This document shows, piece by piece, positions 45,403-54,371 of a stretch of DNA of 64,000 bases. The notes beneath the pieces were generated by a model. The model had not been told where the DNA came from, made no database searches, and saw nothing but the letters and a program-made list of their open reading frames with translations. The first letter of the stretch is position 1, and each line of letters begins with the position of its first letter. A program made the translations under genes and the position numbers. The DNA is from RGIG9608 sp045602425. GTDB taxonomy: Bacteria; Bacteroidota; Bacteroidia; Bacteroidales; Paludibacteraceae. The stretch is from the NCBI GenBank assembly GCA_045602425.1, contig JAZSBO010000016.1:1-64000 (forward strand). The letters are read 5' to 3'.

Positions 45403-46995
45403 GTGCTTCGCAAGTTCGCTTTTTTAATTCTCTTTGTAAATGTTTTTTTGTGTTTGCCAGCTCAAAATTATACGTTTTGGGTAGCGTTTTCGGATAAGGA
45501 AAATTCTCCTTATTCGCTTGATAATCCATTGGAATATTTAACGGAACGAGCATTACAACGACGATTAAAACAAGGCTTGTCGGTTGATGAAACAGACTTG
45601 CCCGTAAATCCTTTTTACGTTGATTCTTTGAAAACGTTAGGAGTAACTATTGTTGGTACGAGCCGTTGGCTCAATGGTGTAACATTGATGTTGAACGATA
45701 CGGTAGAGAATTTGGATAAAATTAGGAAATTGCCGTTTGTTTCGGAGGTGCAATTGACTAAAAGGAGTGATGTTTCGTATGTTTCTCCAAGAAAAAAGAT
45801 GCGAACAGATGGTCGCTCGTTACCCAATGATTCTGCTTATCGTCAGAATAGCATTCATGGATTGAACTTTTTGCATGAATTAGGATTTAAGGGTGCAGGC
45901 ATTCATATAGCGGTGCTTGATGCTGGTTTTGCAAATGTTGATCGTTTGGCAGTATTTGATTCTTTGTATGCTGAAGACCGATTGCTTGGTGTTCGCGATT
46001 TTGTCGATAGTTCGGCAGATGTATATAGGCAACATGCCCATGGGTTAGCTGTACTTTCCACGATGGCAGCAAATATTCCAAACGTGATGGTAGGCTCGGC
46101 TCTTCAAGCTTCGTATTGGCTACTGCGTACCGAAGATGCTGCTACAGAATCATTGCTTGAGTTGGATAATTGGGTACGTGCTATAGAGTTTGCTGATAGT
46201 ATGGGTGTTGATATTGTGAATTCTTCGTTAGGGTATTCTACGTTCGACGATTCTAATATGAATTTTTTGTATTCTGATATGAATGGTCGGACGGCACGGG
46301 TTTCTATTGCTGCAACAATGGCCGCTCGAAAAGGTATGTTGGTGGTTAATAGTGCTGGCAATGATGGCAATAACAGTTGGCATTATATATCGGCTCCTGC
46401 CGATGCCGATAGTATAATTACGGTTGGTGGTGTGGGTTATTCTGGCTCACATTGTTCGTTTAGTTCTTATGGCCCAACTTCCGACAACAGAATAAAGCCT
46501 ACGGTTTGCAGTGTAGCATACGATGCTTATGTAGTTGGACCTTCTGGCGAAATCTATGGCGGTACAGGCACCTCGTTTGCTTCACCTATAGTAGCAGGTG
46601 CTGTAGCTTGTCTTTGGCAGGCGTTACCAGAATTGACCAATATGCAGATCATCGAATTGTTAAAATCAAATTCTTCATTGTCGGGTGTGCCGAATAATAC
46701 ACTTGGCTATGGAATTCCGAATGTGTATCAAATTTATAATAATTCTATTCTGAAAATAGATGAAATAAGAAAGGATAACCTTATGGTTTATCCGAATCCT
46801 TTCTCAGAAGAATTGAAAATATCTTCATTTGGAAAATCGAAATGTTCGATATGTGATTTAACAGGACGTTGTGTGTACTCTTCAAATTTTGAGGGAGAAA
46901 TACTGTTGAATACAAATCGATGGCAGAAAGGCGTTTATATATTGATGCTTATTTCTGAGAATGGTGTTTTTGTTGAAAAAATTATGAAAAGATGA
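45403..46995 (+). CDS. secreted subtilisin-like (S8) peptidase with a T9SS-type C-terminal domain
   Basis: About 530 residues. GTG start at 45403 gives a signal peptide (LRKFAFLILFVNVFLCLPAQ). An inhibitor-like propeptide (about 25-130) precedes the S8 domain with the Asp of AVLDAGFANVD, the His of HAHGLAVLSTMAA and the Ser of GTGTSFASPIVAGAV. The last about 75 residues form a Por-secretion-type sorting domain beginning MVYPNPFSEEL and ending GVYILMLISENG...EKIMKR. Likely exported through the type IX system and surface-attached. Confidence 0.88.
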   Translation: MLRKFAFLILFVNVFLCLPAQNYTFWVAFSDKENSPYSLDNPLEYLTERALQRRLKQGLSVDETDLPVNPFYVDSLKTLGVTIVGTSRWLNGVTLMLNDTVENLDKIRKLPFVSEVQLTKRSDVSYVSPRKKMRTDGRSLPNDSAYRQNSIHGLNFLHELGFKGAGIHIAVLDAGFANVDRLAVFDSLYAEDRLLGVRDFVDSSADVYRQHAHGLAVLSTMAANIPNVMVGSALQASYWLLRTEDAATESLLELDNWVRAIEFADSMGVDIVNSSLGYSTFDDSNMNFLYSDMNGRTARVSIAATMAARKGMLVVNSAGNDGNNSWHYISAPADADSIITVGGVGYSGSHCSFSSYGPTSDNRIKPTVCSVAYDAYVVGPSGEIYGGTGTSFASPIVAGAVACLWQALPELTNMQIIELLKSNSSLSGVPNNTLGYGIPNVYQIYNNSILKIDEIRKDNLMVYPNPFSEELKISSFGKSKCSICDLTGRCVYSSNFEGEILLNTNRWQKGVYILMLISENGVFVEKIMKR

Positions 46996-48224
46996 CAACA
47001 ACAGCAATTTCTTTATTGGAATTAAATCTGCGAGTAAAAGATTGGGTAAAAAATGCCCTTTCTGTGCCTATATGGGTGCATGCAGAAATAAATGAATTGC
47101 ACGAAAATGCGAACGGTATTTGTTATTTGGAACTTGTGGAAAAAGGTGATAATGACTTTATTGTAGCAAAACAGAAAGCAATCATTTGGGCCACAAATTA
47201 TCGACTGCTGAAACCATATTTCGAGTCTGTAACGCAAATAACGTTGCAAGAAGGTATAAAAATTTCGGTGCTTTGCCGAGTGGAGTTTCACGAACTCTAC
47301 GGAATGAGTTTGGTTATAACAGATATAGACCCTACTTATACTTTGGGCGATGTAGCTTTGCGGAAGCAAATGATTATAGAAAGGCTGGTGTCTGATGGAG
47401 TTTGGGAGATGAATAAAGAACTTGTTATGTCAAATGCACCCCAACGAATTGCTGTTATTTCGTCAGCTACGGCAGCTGGTTTTGGTGACTTTGTCAATCA
47501 ACTTAAAAATAATAAGTATGGATATGAGTTTTCGGTAAAATTATTTCCTGCGGTGATGCAAGGTAGTCAAGTAGAAAACTCTGTAGTAGCGGCTTTCGAC
47601 GATATTTATCAGGATATAGAGAATTTTGATGCTGTTGTGTTGATACGTGGCGGTGGAGCTACGTCTGATTTGGCAAGTTTCGATTCGTACAAATTGGCTT
47701 CGCATTTAGCACAATTCCCCTTGCCTGTAGTTTGCGGTATTGGACATCAGCGTGATAACACAATCCCTGATTTGGTGGCACACACTCGAGTAAATACGCC
47801 TACAGCTGCTGCAGATTTCTTTATAGAACAAGTACATTTGTTCGAATTGGAAATAAGTGCATTGGCACAGCAAATAATTGATATAGGTGTGGAAGCTATA
47901 AATGCTGAACAATTATCGTTGCTTAATGCAACAAATGTTTTGTCGATGTCTGCACAATATCAACTACTTAACCAGCGAGGTTTTGTTGCAGAATCCTTAA
48001 CAAAGTTACGGTTGTTGGCAAAAATGAGGTTGTCGGAAGAAGATAATTTTTTGATACAAACAGAGAATGTTTTATCTGCATTTTCGCCTGAAAATGTTTT
48101 GAAAAAAGGTTATGCTTTTGTTTTGAGAAATGAAAAATATATAACTGCTTCATCGGAGTTGTCGCCAGACGATGAAGTTTCTCTTGTTTTTGGTGATGGC
48201 ATACGACAAGCAATAATAAAGTAA
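46992..48224 (+). CDS. xseA: exodeoxyribonuclease VII large subunit
   Basis: 410 residues. N-terminal OB fold (VHAEINELHENANGICYLELVE), then the catalytic region with VISSATAAGFGDF, LIRGGGATSDLASFD and GIGHQRDNTIPDLVAHTRVNTPTAAA. With XseB it degrades single-stranded DNA to oligonucleotides. Overlaps the subtilase stop by four bases; xseB follows three bases after its stop. Confidence 0.95.
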   Translation: MTTTAISLLELNLRVKDWVKNALSVPIWVHAEINELHENANGICYLELVEKGDNDFIVAKQKAIIWATNYRLLKPYFESVTQITLQEGIKISVLCRVEFHELYGMSLVITDIDPTYTLGDVALRKQMIIERLVSDGVWEMNKELVMSNAPQRIAVISSATAAGFGDFVNQLKNNKYGYEFSVKLFPAVMQGSQVENSVVAAFDDIYQDIENFDAVVLIRGGGATSDLASFDSYKLASHLAQFPLPVVCGIGHQRDNTIPDLVAHTRVNTPTAAADFFIEQVHLFELEISALAQQIIDIGVEAINAEQLSLLNATNVLSMSAQYQLLNQRGFVAESLTKLRLLAKMRLSEEDNFLIQTENVLSAFSPENVLKKGYAFVLRNEKYITASSELSPDDEVSLVFGDGIRQAIIK

Positions 48225-48227
48225 CAC

Positions 48228-48434
48228 TTGAAAAATATGAAAAAAACAATGACTTATGCAGATGCAAAATCTCGATTAGAGCTGATTTTAAGTGAATTGC
48301 AAAACAATCAATTGACGATAGACGAATTGTCTTCGAAGATAAACGAGGCAGTTGGGTTGATAGATTTCTGTAAAAATAAACTTCGTTCGGTTGATTTGGA
48401 AGTTGAAAAAGTGCTTAAGAAAACAGATGATTAA
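48228..48434 (+). CDS. xseB: exodeoxyribonuclease VII small subunit
   Basis: 68 residues; YADAKSRLELILSELQNNQLTIDELSSKINEAVGLIDFCK-type helical hairpin (only its ends are quoted: YADAKSRLELIL and VGLIDFCKNKL) is the XseB fold. The first six residues contain two alternative starts. Confidence 0.9.
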   Translation: MKNMKKTMTYADAKSRLELILSELQNNQLTIDELSSKINEAVGLIDFCKNKLRSVDLEVEKVLKKTDD

Positions 48435-48458
48435 ACTTGATTTTTGTAAGAAAAAAGA

Positions 48459-48489
48459 TTGCAGATTTCGATTAGAAATTGTAAATTTG
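48459..48489 (+). promoter_or_regulatory. promoter of gyrB
   Basis: TTG (48459-48461), 20-base spacer, TAAATTTG (48482-48489). Leader of about 25 bases to the ATG at 48522. Confidence 0.6.
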
Positions 48490-48521
48490 TCCGTTTAAAG
48501 TAAAAATAGAAATTTATAAAA

Positions 48522-50480
48522 ATGACAGAGGAAGAAAAGCTAAATGCAGCCGAAAATTATGGTGCTAGCAATATTCAGGTTTTAGAAGGATTAGAGGCGG
48601 TTCGTAAACGTCCTGCGATGTATATTGGCGATATTAGCGAGAAAGGTTTACATCATTTGGTTTATGAGGTGGTTGATAACTCTATCGATGAAGCTCTTGC
48701 AGGTTATTGCAATACTATTGATGTAACAATTCATAACGATAATTCAATTTCGGTAAAAGATAATGGTCGTGGTATTCCTGTGGATATGCACGAAAAAGAA
48801 GGTCGTTCGGCTCTTGAGGTGGTAATGACTGTGCTTCACGCTGGTGGTAAGTTCGATAAAGGTAGTTATAAGGTTTCTGGCGGTTTGCACGGTGTGGGTG
48901 TGAGTTGTGTGAATGCTCTTTCTACAAAACTTCACGTTGAGGTTGCTCGCGAAGGGAAATTGTATATGCAAGAATATATGCGAGGCAATCCTATTGAATC
49001 GGTGAAAGTGATTGGAACGGCTGATTATACAGGAACAAAAGTTACTTTCTGGCCTGATGCAACGATTTTTACCGAAACTGTTTATAAATATTCTACTTTG
49101 GCAGCTCGCTTGCGTGAATTAGCTTATTTGAATGCAGGAATTCGCCTTTCGCTTACCGATGAGCGTGTAACAGAGGATATGCCCGAACCAAAACACGAAG
49201 AATTTTATTCGGAACATGGGTTGGTAGAGTTTGTAAAATATTTGGATAATACGAGAGAAAAACTTATTCCAGATGTTATTCATATTGAGACGGAAAAAGC
49301 AGGAATTCCTGTAGAAGTGGCGATGACGTACAATACTTCGTATAACGAAAATTTGCATTCGTATGTAAATAATATCAATACGCACGAAGGTGGTACGCAT
49401 TTGGCTGGTTTTCGTGCTGGTTTGACTCGTACGTTGAAAAAATATGCAGAAGAGAATAAGTTGCTCGAAAAAGCAAAAATAGAAATCGATCCTAACGATT
49501 TCCGCGAAGGTTTGACGGCTGTGATTTCTGTAAAAGTGGCGGAACCACAATTCGAAGGACAAACAAAAACAAAACTTGGAAATAGCGAGGTTTCTGGTGC
49601 TGTACAAGTTGCAATAAATGAAACACTTTCTGCTTATTTAGAAGAGCATCCAAAAGAAGCTAAAACTATTGTTGATAAGGTTGTGTTAGCGGCACAAGCT
49701 CGTGTGGCGGCACGTAAAGCTCGCGAAATGGTGCAACGTAAATCGCCAATGAGTGGAGGCGGACTCCCGGGTAAATTGGCCGATTGTTCGCTACGCGATC
49801 CTGCACAATGCGAATTGTTCCTTGTGGAGGGTGATTCTGCAGGAGGCTCGGCTAAGCAAGGTCGTAATTCTAAATTTCAAGCAATACTCCCTCTTCGTGG
49901 AAAAATTTTGAACGTGGAGAAAGCAATGCATCACAAAGTGCTTGAAAGCGAGACTATTCGTAATATCTACACTGCACTTGGTGTAACGATTGGAACAGAA
50001 GAAGATCCTATGGCATTGAACATTTCCAAACTCCGTTATCATAAAGTAATAATCATGACTGATGCTGATGTGGATGGAAGTCATATTGCAACATTGATTT
50101 TGACATTCTTTTTCCGCCATATGCGTCCGTTGATTGAGGAGGGACACGTTTATCTTGCAACACCGCCACTTTATTTGTGTTCAAAAGGGAAGGTGAAAGA
50201 ATATTGCTGGAACGATGAACAACGTTTGGCGTTTATAGAAAAATATGGAAATGGAAGCGAACAAGGCATTCATTCACAACGCTATAAAGGTCTTGGAGAG
50301 ATGAATCCTGAACAGCTTTGGGAAACAACTATTTCGCCTGAAGGTAGGGTACTAAAACAAGTAACTATTGAAAATGCTGCTGAAGCCGATCGTATTTTCT
50401 CTATGCTTATGGGCGATGAGGTTGAACCTCGTCGTGTGTTTATCGAAGAAAATGCAACTTACGCTAATATAGACGCTTAA
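48522..50480 (+). CDS. gyrB: DNA gyrase subunit B
   Basis: 652 residues, normal for the short Bacteroidota GyrB. GHKL ATPase domain (EVVDNSIDEALAGYC, KDNGRGIP, GLHGVGVSCVNALS), transducer domain, and TOPRIM with LVEGDSAGGSAKQGR and TDADVDGSHI. The C terminus holds QRYKGLGEMNPEQLWETT. Introduces negative supercoils with GyrA. The next gene follows three bases after its stop. Confidence 0.97.
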   Translation: MTEEEKLNAAENYGASNIQVLEGLEAVRKRPAMYIGDISEKGLHHLVYEVVDNSIDEALAGYCNTIDVTIHNDNSISVKDNGRGIPVDMHEKEGRSALEVVMTVLHAGGKFDKGSYKVSGGLHGVGVSCVNALSTKLHVEVAREGKLYMQEYMRGNPIESVKVIGTADYTGTKVTFWPDATIFTETVYKYSTLAARLRELAYLNAGIRLSLTDERVTEDMPEPKHEEFYSEHGLVEFVKYLDNTREKLIPDVIHIETEKAGIPVEVAMTYNTSYNENLHSYVNNINTHEGGTHLAGFRAGLTRTLKKYAEENKLLEKAKIEIDPNDFREGLTAVISVKVAEPQFEGQTKTKLGNSEVSGAVQVAINETLSAYLEEHPKEAKTIVDKVVLAAQARVAARKAREMVQRKSPMSGGGLPGKLADCSLRDPAQCELFLVEGDSAGGSAKQGRNSKFQAILPLRGKILNVEKAMHHKVLESETIRNIYTALGVTIGTEEDPMALNISKLRYHKVIIMTDADVDGSHIATLILTFFFRHMRPLIEEGHVYLATPPLYLCSKGKVKEYCWNDEQRLAFIEKYGNGSEQGIHSQRYKGLGEMNPEQLWETTISPEGRVLKQVTIENAAEADRIFSMLMGDEVEPRRVFIEENATYANIDA

Positions 50481-50483
50481 AAA

Positions 50484-51020
50484 ATGAATATCACTGTATT
50501 TTGTGCTTCGAGCGACCTTGTGCCCGAACAGTTTAAACTCCAAGCAAGAAGTTTAGGCTCGTGGATTGCTCAAAACGGACATACGTTGGTGTATGGCGGG
50601 GCAACGGGCGGTTTGATGGATGCTGTAGCACAAGCGGTACGAGAGGAAGAAGGTTACATTGTTGGCATCGTTGCACAAAAAGTTATTGACAAAGGACGGA
50701 AATCGGATATTTGTAACGAGTTGCTTTGCGTAGAAACACTTGCTGAACGTAAAGAGTTGTTGAAGGACTATTCTGATGTTTGTGTGGTGCTGCCGGGTGG
50801 ATTTGGTACTTTTGATGAGATGTTTGATACCATATCGTCGGCAATGCTTGGCTACAACGAACTGCAAGTGGTTCTTGTAAACATCGATGGTTATTACGAT
50901 GGAATCTTACAACAAATCAGCCGAATGACACGCGAAAAACTTGGATACGTAAGAACTGCGAATTTGTGCGTTTGTAATTCGGTAGAGGATTGTATAGATA
51001 TTTTAAAGCAGAAAGAATAA
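50484..51020 (+). CDS. LOG-family protein (TIGR00730)
   Basis: 178 residues. Rossmann fold with VYGGATGGLMDA and the active-site signature PGGFGTFDEMFD (PGGxGTxxE). Homologues are cytokinin riboside 5'-monophosphate phosphoribohydrolases or nucleotide-5'-monophosphate nucleosidases. Role in this bacterium unknown. Confidence 0.9.
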   Translation: MNITVFCASSDLVPEQFKLQARSLGSWIAQNGHTLVYGGATGGLMDAVAQAVREEEGYIVGIVAQKVIDKGRKSDICNELLCVETLAERKELLKDYSDVCVVLPGGFGTFDEMFDTISSAMLGYNELQVVLVNIDGYYDGILQQISRMTREKLGYVRTANLCVCNSVEDCIDILKQKE

Positions 51021-51040
51021 AAAACTAAATTTTTATATAG

Positions 51041-52360
51041 ATGAATCTTTTTTGGAAAAAATTGTTTGGTAAAATTAAGAGTACTTCTAAATATGAAAAA
51101 GAACGAAAGACTCTTATGGAAAAATTTGTTCGCTATTCGAAAATAGAAAAATCGAAGGAGTTGGCAGAATATAAAATGTTGTTTGACATTGTTCAATCTG
51201 CCGAATTTAAAGAAAAGAAAAATACTCTTTTGTATAGAAAATATAAGGATACGTCTTTTTACCGAAATCTGAAAAAGTTTGAGAAGTTGCAGTCTAACAA
51301 AAAGTTACAATTGTATTTTGAACATTTGAACGACGAATTGTTGCAAGAATTTTTAGCATTTAAGTCAACCGATGAATATGAATTGTTGGGAAAGAAAAAA
51401 GAGGTAAAAAAATCGGAAAAATTACAAAAGTATAAGAGTTTTGAGAAGTCGAAAATTTATAAGAATTATGTTCGTTTTCATAATACTTATATTGTTGAAG
51501 ATTTTTTGAAAATTAAAGCTGAAGTTTCGACAGATGAATTCAAGAAGGAAAATGAATTTTGGGCAAACAAAAATCGTTGGCAAACTACAGAAGAGTATGA
51601 AACAGAGCAACGTTACACGACGTTGGCAAACAATCCTGATATAATTTTCTACGAAAGCATTGATCCTGTTATTTTTGATGAAATAAATAATTTGAAATTG
51701 ACTTTTGAAGACAATTTTGATGGAAATACGATTTTGGACGGAATTTGGGAATATGGTTTCCGTTATCCAAGTTATAAAATGATGTCGAATCATTCGTTTG
51801 TAAACGAACATCAAGCAAACAATGGTGGTAAAAACGTGAATGCTATGAATGGTTGTTTGGCTATTCATACGAAGAAAGAAACCGTAAAAGCATCTGCTTG
51901 GGATACATCGAAGGGTTTTGTTGAAAAAGAGTTTAACTATACTTCTGATGTTTTGCATTCGAAAGATTTTAAACAAAAAGGCGGTGTGTTCTCTGCTAAA
52001 ATTCGTTGCACGGGAAAGTTGCATCATGCATTTTGGTTGTCGGGCGAAAATAAAAACAATCATATCAACGTTTTTCATTTTAATGGTAAACATATCACAA
52101 TGGGAAATGCTACGGTAGAGGGTTTCTTTGACCAAATTGAATTGACGGGGTTGAGTGCGTCTGCCTATTATGTTTATTCGCTCGAATGGACAGAAAAAGA
52201 ATTGATTTGGTACGTAAACAACTATGAAGTTTATCGTACTCAAAATTCTGTTCCGCAAGATGAATTGTTTTTAACGCTTAATTCGTTTATCGCTGAAAGT
52301 CAAAAACCATCTACGGGTGTGTTCGAAATTGACTGGCTGAAAGTGTTTGTCAGAAAATGA
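51041..52360 (+). CDS. cytoplasmic GH16-fold protein with degenerate active site and N-terminal helical repeats
   Basis: 439 residues without a signal peptide. Residues about 15-190 are highly charged helical repeats of 35-40 residues around a Y/F-x-K-(Y/F)-E-K-S-K-E-L-x-x-Y core (SKIEKSKELAEYK; KKFEKLQSNKKLQLYF; KSFEKSKIYKNY). Residues about 220-439 form a concanavalin-like GH16 domain (LTFEDNFDG, HHAFWLSGENKN, FEIDWLKVFV). The catalytic E-x-D-x-x-E site is replaced by HINVFH (about 335-340), so hydrolysis is unlikely. Overlaps kdsA by four bases. A carbohydrate-binding or scaffold role is inferred. Confidence 0.7.
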   Translation: MNLFWKKLFGKIKSTSKYEKERKTLMEKFVRYSKIEKSKELAEYKMLFDIVQSAEFKEKKNTLLYRKYKDTSFYRNLKKFEKLQSNKKLQLYFEHLNDELLQEFLAFKSTDEYELLGKKKEVKKSEKLQKYKSFEKSKIYKNYVRFHNTYIVEDFLKIKAEVSTDEFKKENEFWANKNRWQTTEEYETEQRYTTLANNPDIIFYESIDPVIFDEINNLKLTFEDNFDGNTILDGIWEYGFRYPSYKMMSNHSFVNEHQANNGGKNVNAMNGCLAIHTKKETVKASAWDTSKGFVEKEFNYTSDVLHSKDFKQKGGVFSAKIRCTGKLHHAFWLSGENKNNHINVFHFNGKHITMGNATVEGFFDQIELTGLSASAYYVYSLEWTEKELIWYVNNYEVYRTQNSVPQDELFLTLNSFIAESQKPSTGVFEIDWLKVFVRK

Positions 52361-53196
52361 CATTAACAGCAACAACTAAAATAAACATTGCCGATCGTTT
52401 CTTCGTTGGAGGAAATGGTCGGTTTGTTCTTTTTGCAGGTCCGTGTGTAGTTGAGAACGAAAAAATTACGCTCACAACTGCCGAAACGCTAAAAAGTATT
52501 TGCGAACGACTGGGGTTGAATTTGGTGTTTAAATCGTCATTCGATAAGGCAAATCGTTCGTCAGTGTCGTCACCTCGTGGTGTTGGGTTGGAGCAGGGAT
52601 TAAAAATTTTACAACGTGTAAAAACAGAGTTTGATTTGCCCATTGTTACCGATGTACACGAAGTGTGGCAATGTGCCGAAGTGGTCGAAGTGGCTGATGT
52701 TGTGCAAATCCCCGCATTTTTGTCTCGGCAAACCGATTTGCTTGTAGCTGCTGCTCAAACGGGACGTGTCGTAAATGTGAAAAAGGGGCAGTTTATGGCT
52801 CCTTGGGATATGAAAAACGTGGTAGAAAAAATTCGTTCGACGGGTAACGACAAAGTATTGCTCTGCGAGCGAGGAACTACGTTTGGTTATAATAATTTGG
52901 TGGTGGATATGACAGGACTCGTGGAGATGCGTACATTGGGAGTGCCCGTTGTGTTCGATGCTACGCACTCGGTGCAGAAACCTTCTGGGCAAGGCACTTG
53001 CACGGGTGGAAATCGTGAGGCTGTGCCATACTTGTTGCGTGCAGCGGTGGCAGTGGGTGTCGATGCTGTTTTTGCAGAAGTTCATCCAACCCCCGACAAC
53101 GCTCTTTCCGATGCGGCAAGCCAATTTCCTTTATCTTCGCTCGAAGAGATGCTTAAGCCTACTATTGAGATTGATCGTTTGGTGAAAAATCTTTAA
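52357..53196 (+). CDS. kdsA: 3-deoxy-8-phosphooctulonate synthase
   Basis: 279 residues. FAGPCVVE (about 25-32), FKSSFDKANRSS, TDVHEVWQC, QIPAFLSRQTDLL and DATHSVQKP match KdsA throughout. Condenses arabinose 5-phosphate with phosphoenolpyruvate for Kdo of lipopolysaccharide. The ATGA overlap with the GH16-like gene indicates translational coupling. Marks the left border of the defence island. Confidence 0.96.
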   Translation: MTLTATTKINIADRFFVGGNGRFVLFAGPCVVENEKITLTTAETLKSICERLGLNLVFKSSFDKANRSSVSSPRGVGLEQGLKILQRVKTEFDLPIVTDVHEVWQCAEVVEVADVVQIPAFLSRQTDLLVAAAQTGRVVNVKKGQFMAPWDMKNVVEKIRSTGNDKVLLCERGTTFGYNNLVVDMTGLVEMRTLGVPVVFDATHSVQKPSGQGTCTGGNREAVPYLLRAAVAVGVDAVFAEVHPTPDNALSDAASQFPLSSLEEMLKPTIEIDRLVKNL

Positions 53197-53204
53197 TCTA
53201 TTTT

Positions 53205-54368
53205 TTATTTATTTCCTTTTGCTCGGTTGTGGGTTTGGCAGAGCATTTGGCAGTTGTTTATATCTGTTGCGCCGCCTTTGCTCCATGCAGTGACATGGTC
53301 GGCATCCATCTCGGAGAGTTTCCAAATTTTGGTGCGGTTGGCACCATTGGACATGGCGCAATGTGGGCAATTGCTCACTCCTTGCGCTTGTGCCAGAGTA
53401 GTTTGGCGCGCATAAACGCTTTTCTTGGTGGGTTCGTCAAAGCAACGCACTTCTAAGAGTTTGGTCTCCGTGCAACCACTGAGGATATATTCATATATAC
53501 CCTTTTTGTTTTTTACATAGTAATCTTCGTATAGTTCGCGTTGTTTGGCTGCCACAGCAGTTGGGTCGTATGGCTGTTTGTGGTATGTTTCGTAGAGTTC
53601 GCCCCATGGCAGACCACACATCTCCTTTTCTATATTGGTGAAAACTCCACTTGCCCAGTCAATCACACTATCAAAGTAAGTTTGCATTTCGCGGATATTA
53701 TCATCGTTGCGATGGAGCGACATATAGCCACTAATATTGCCACGGCTAACCCAATCCAAAGCCGTATGCAAGTAAGCTTGGCGTTTGACATTACCACGAA
53801 GGAAGGCTGCCCACTTATTGACATTGGCGTTTTGCGAATTGGAGAACACCTCTTTGGCAAGTGTAACGAACGAGCCACAATACACGGCATTGAGTATCTC
53901 TTGTTCCTCTAATGGCAAACCGACGATATTGATGGTTTTGAACCACTCTTTGATTTCGCTTTCAGTGCCCTCGCACTCATATACAAGCAGTTCGGTTTTG
54001 AGAATCTTCTCACGGAGATCTTCCGCCATATAGTCGAAATACTGCTCCATGCCATCAATCTTTATGGCAAACTTACGCGTTAGGAAACGCCCCAGAGAAG
54101 TGATACGTTGCTGTCCGTCAAGCACTTCGAGATGCGTATCATCTACTCTATTAAAGTACAATAGACCAATAGGATAGCCCTTGATTACCGACTCAATGAC
54201 TGCTATCTCGCGTGCGCCATTCTGCTCGGCATATAGGTAATTGCGCTGATACTCAGGCTGGATGGTCAAGCGACCACTCAAACCAAATAGTCCTTTGCCT
54301 TCGGCTTCGTTGTAGGTGAAACCTTTGCAAATCTCTTCGACAGTGTAAATCTTGCGTTCTGCTTTCAT
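53205..54368 (-). CDS. DUF262-HNH endonuclease
   Basis: 387 residues. N-terminal DUF262 (ParB/Srx-like) domain with YQRNY and the signature LDGQQRITSLGRF (about 80-92). A helical middle region, then a C-terminal HNH nuclease (about 330-387): CPHC...MDADHVTAWSKGGATDINNCQMLCQTHN, with zinc-binding Cys pairs and the catalytic His. DUF262 occurs in type IV restriction (GmrS) and phosphorothioate-dependent (SspE) systems. Stop-to-start spacing of three bases from the methyltransferase gene argues for a restriction-modification or modification-guided unit. Clearly GC-richer than the flanking ATPase gene. Confidence 0.82.
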   Translation of the reverse strand: MKAERKIYTVEEICKGFTYNEAEGKGLFGLSGRLTIQPEYQRNYLYAEQNGAREIAVIESVIKGYPIGLLYFNRVDDTHLEVLDGQQRITSLGRFLTRKFAIKIDGMEQYFDYMAEDLREKILKTELLVYECEGTESEIKEWFKTINIVGLPLEEQEILNAVYCGSFVTLAKEVFSNSQNANVNKWAAFLRGNVKRQAYLHTALDWVSRGNISGYMSLHRNDDNIREMQTYFDSVIDWASGVFTNIEKEMCGLPWGELYETYHKQPYDPTAVAAKQRELYEDYYVKNKKGIYEYILSGCTETKLLEVRCFDEPTKKSVYARQTTLAQAQGVSNCPHCAMSNGANRTKIWKLSEMDADHVTAWSKGGATDINNCQMLCQTHNRAKGNK

Positions 54369-54371
54369 AGG

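Noticed and set aside
51422..52258. Long open frame (278 codons) on the minus strand
   Set aside because: Antisense shadow of the GH16-like gene; composition is rich in Ile/Phe/Arg as expected from reading an AT-rich gene backwards.
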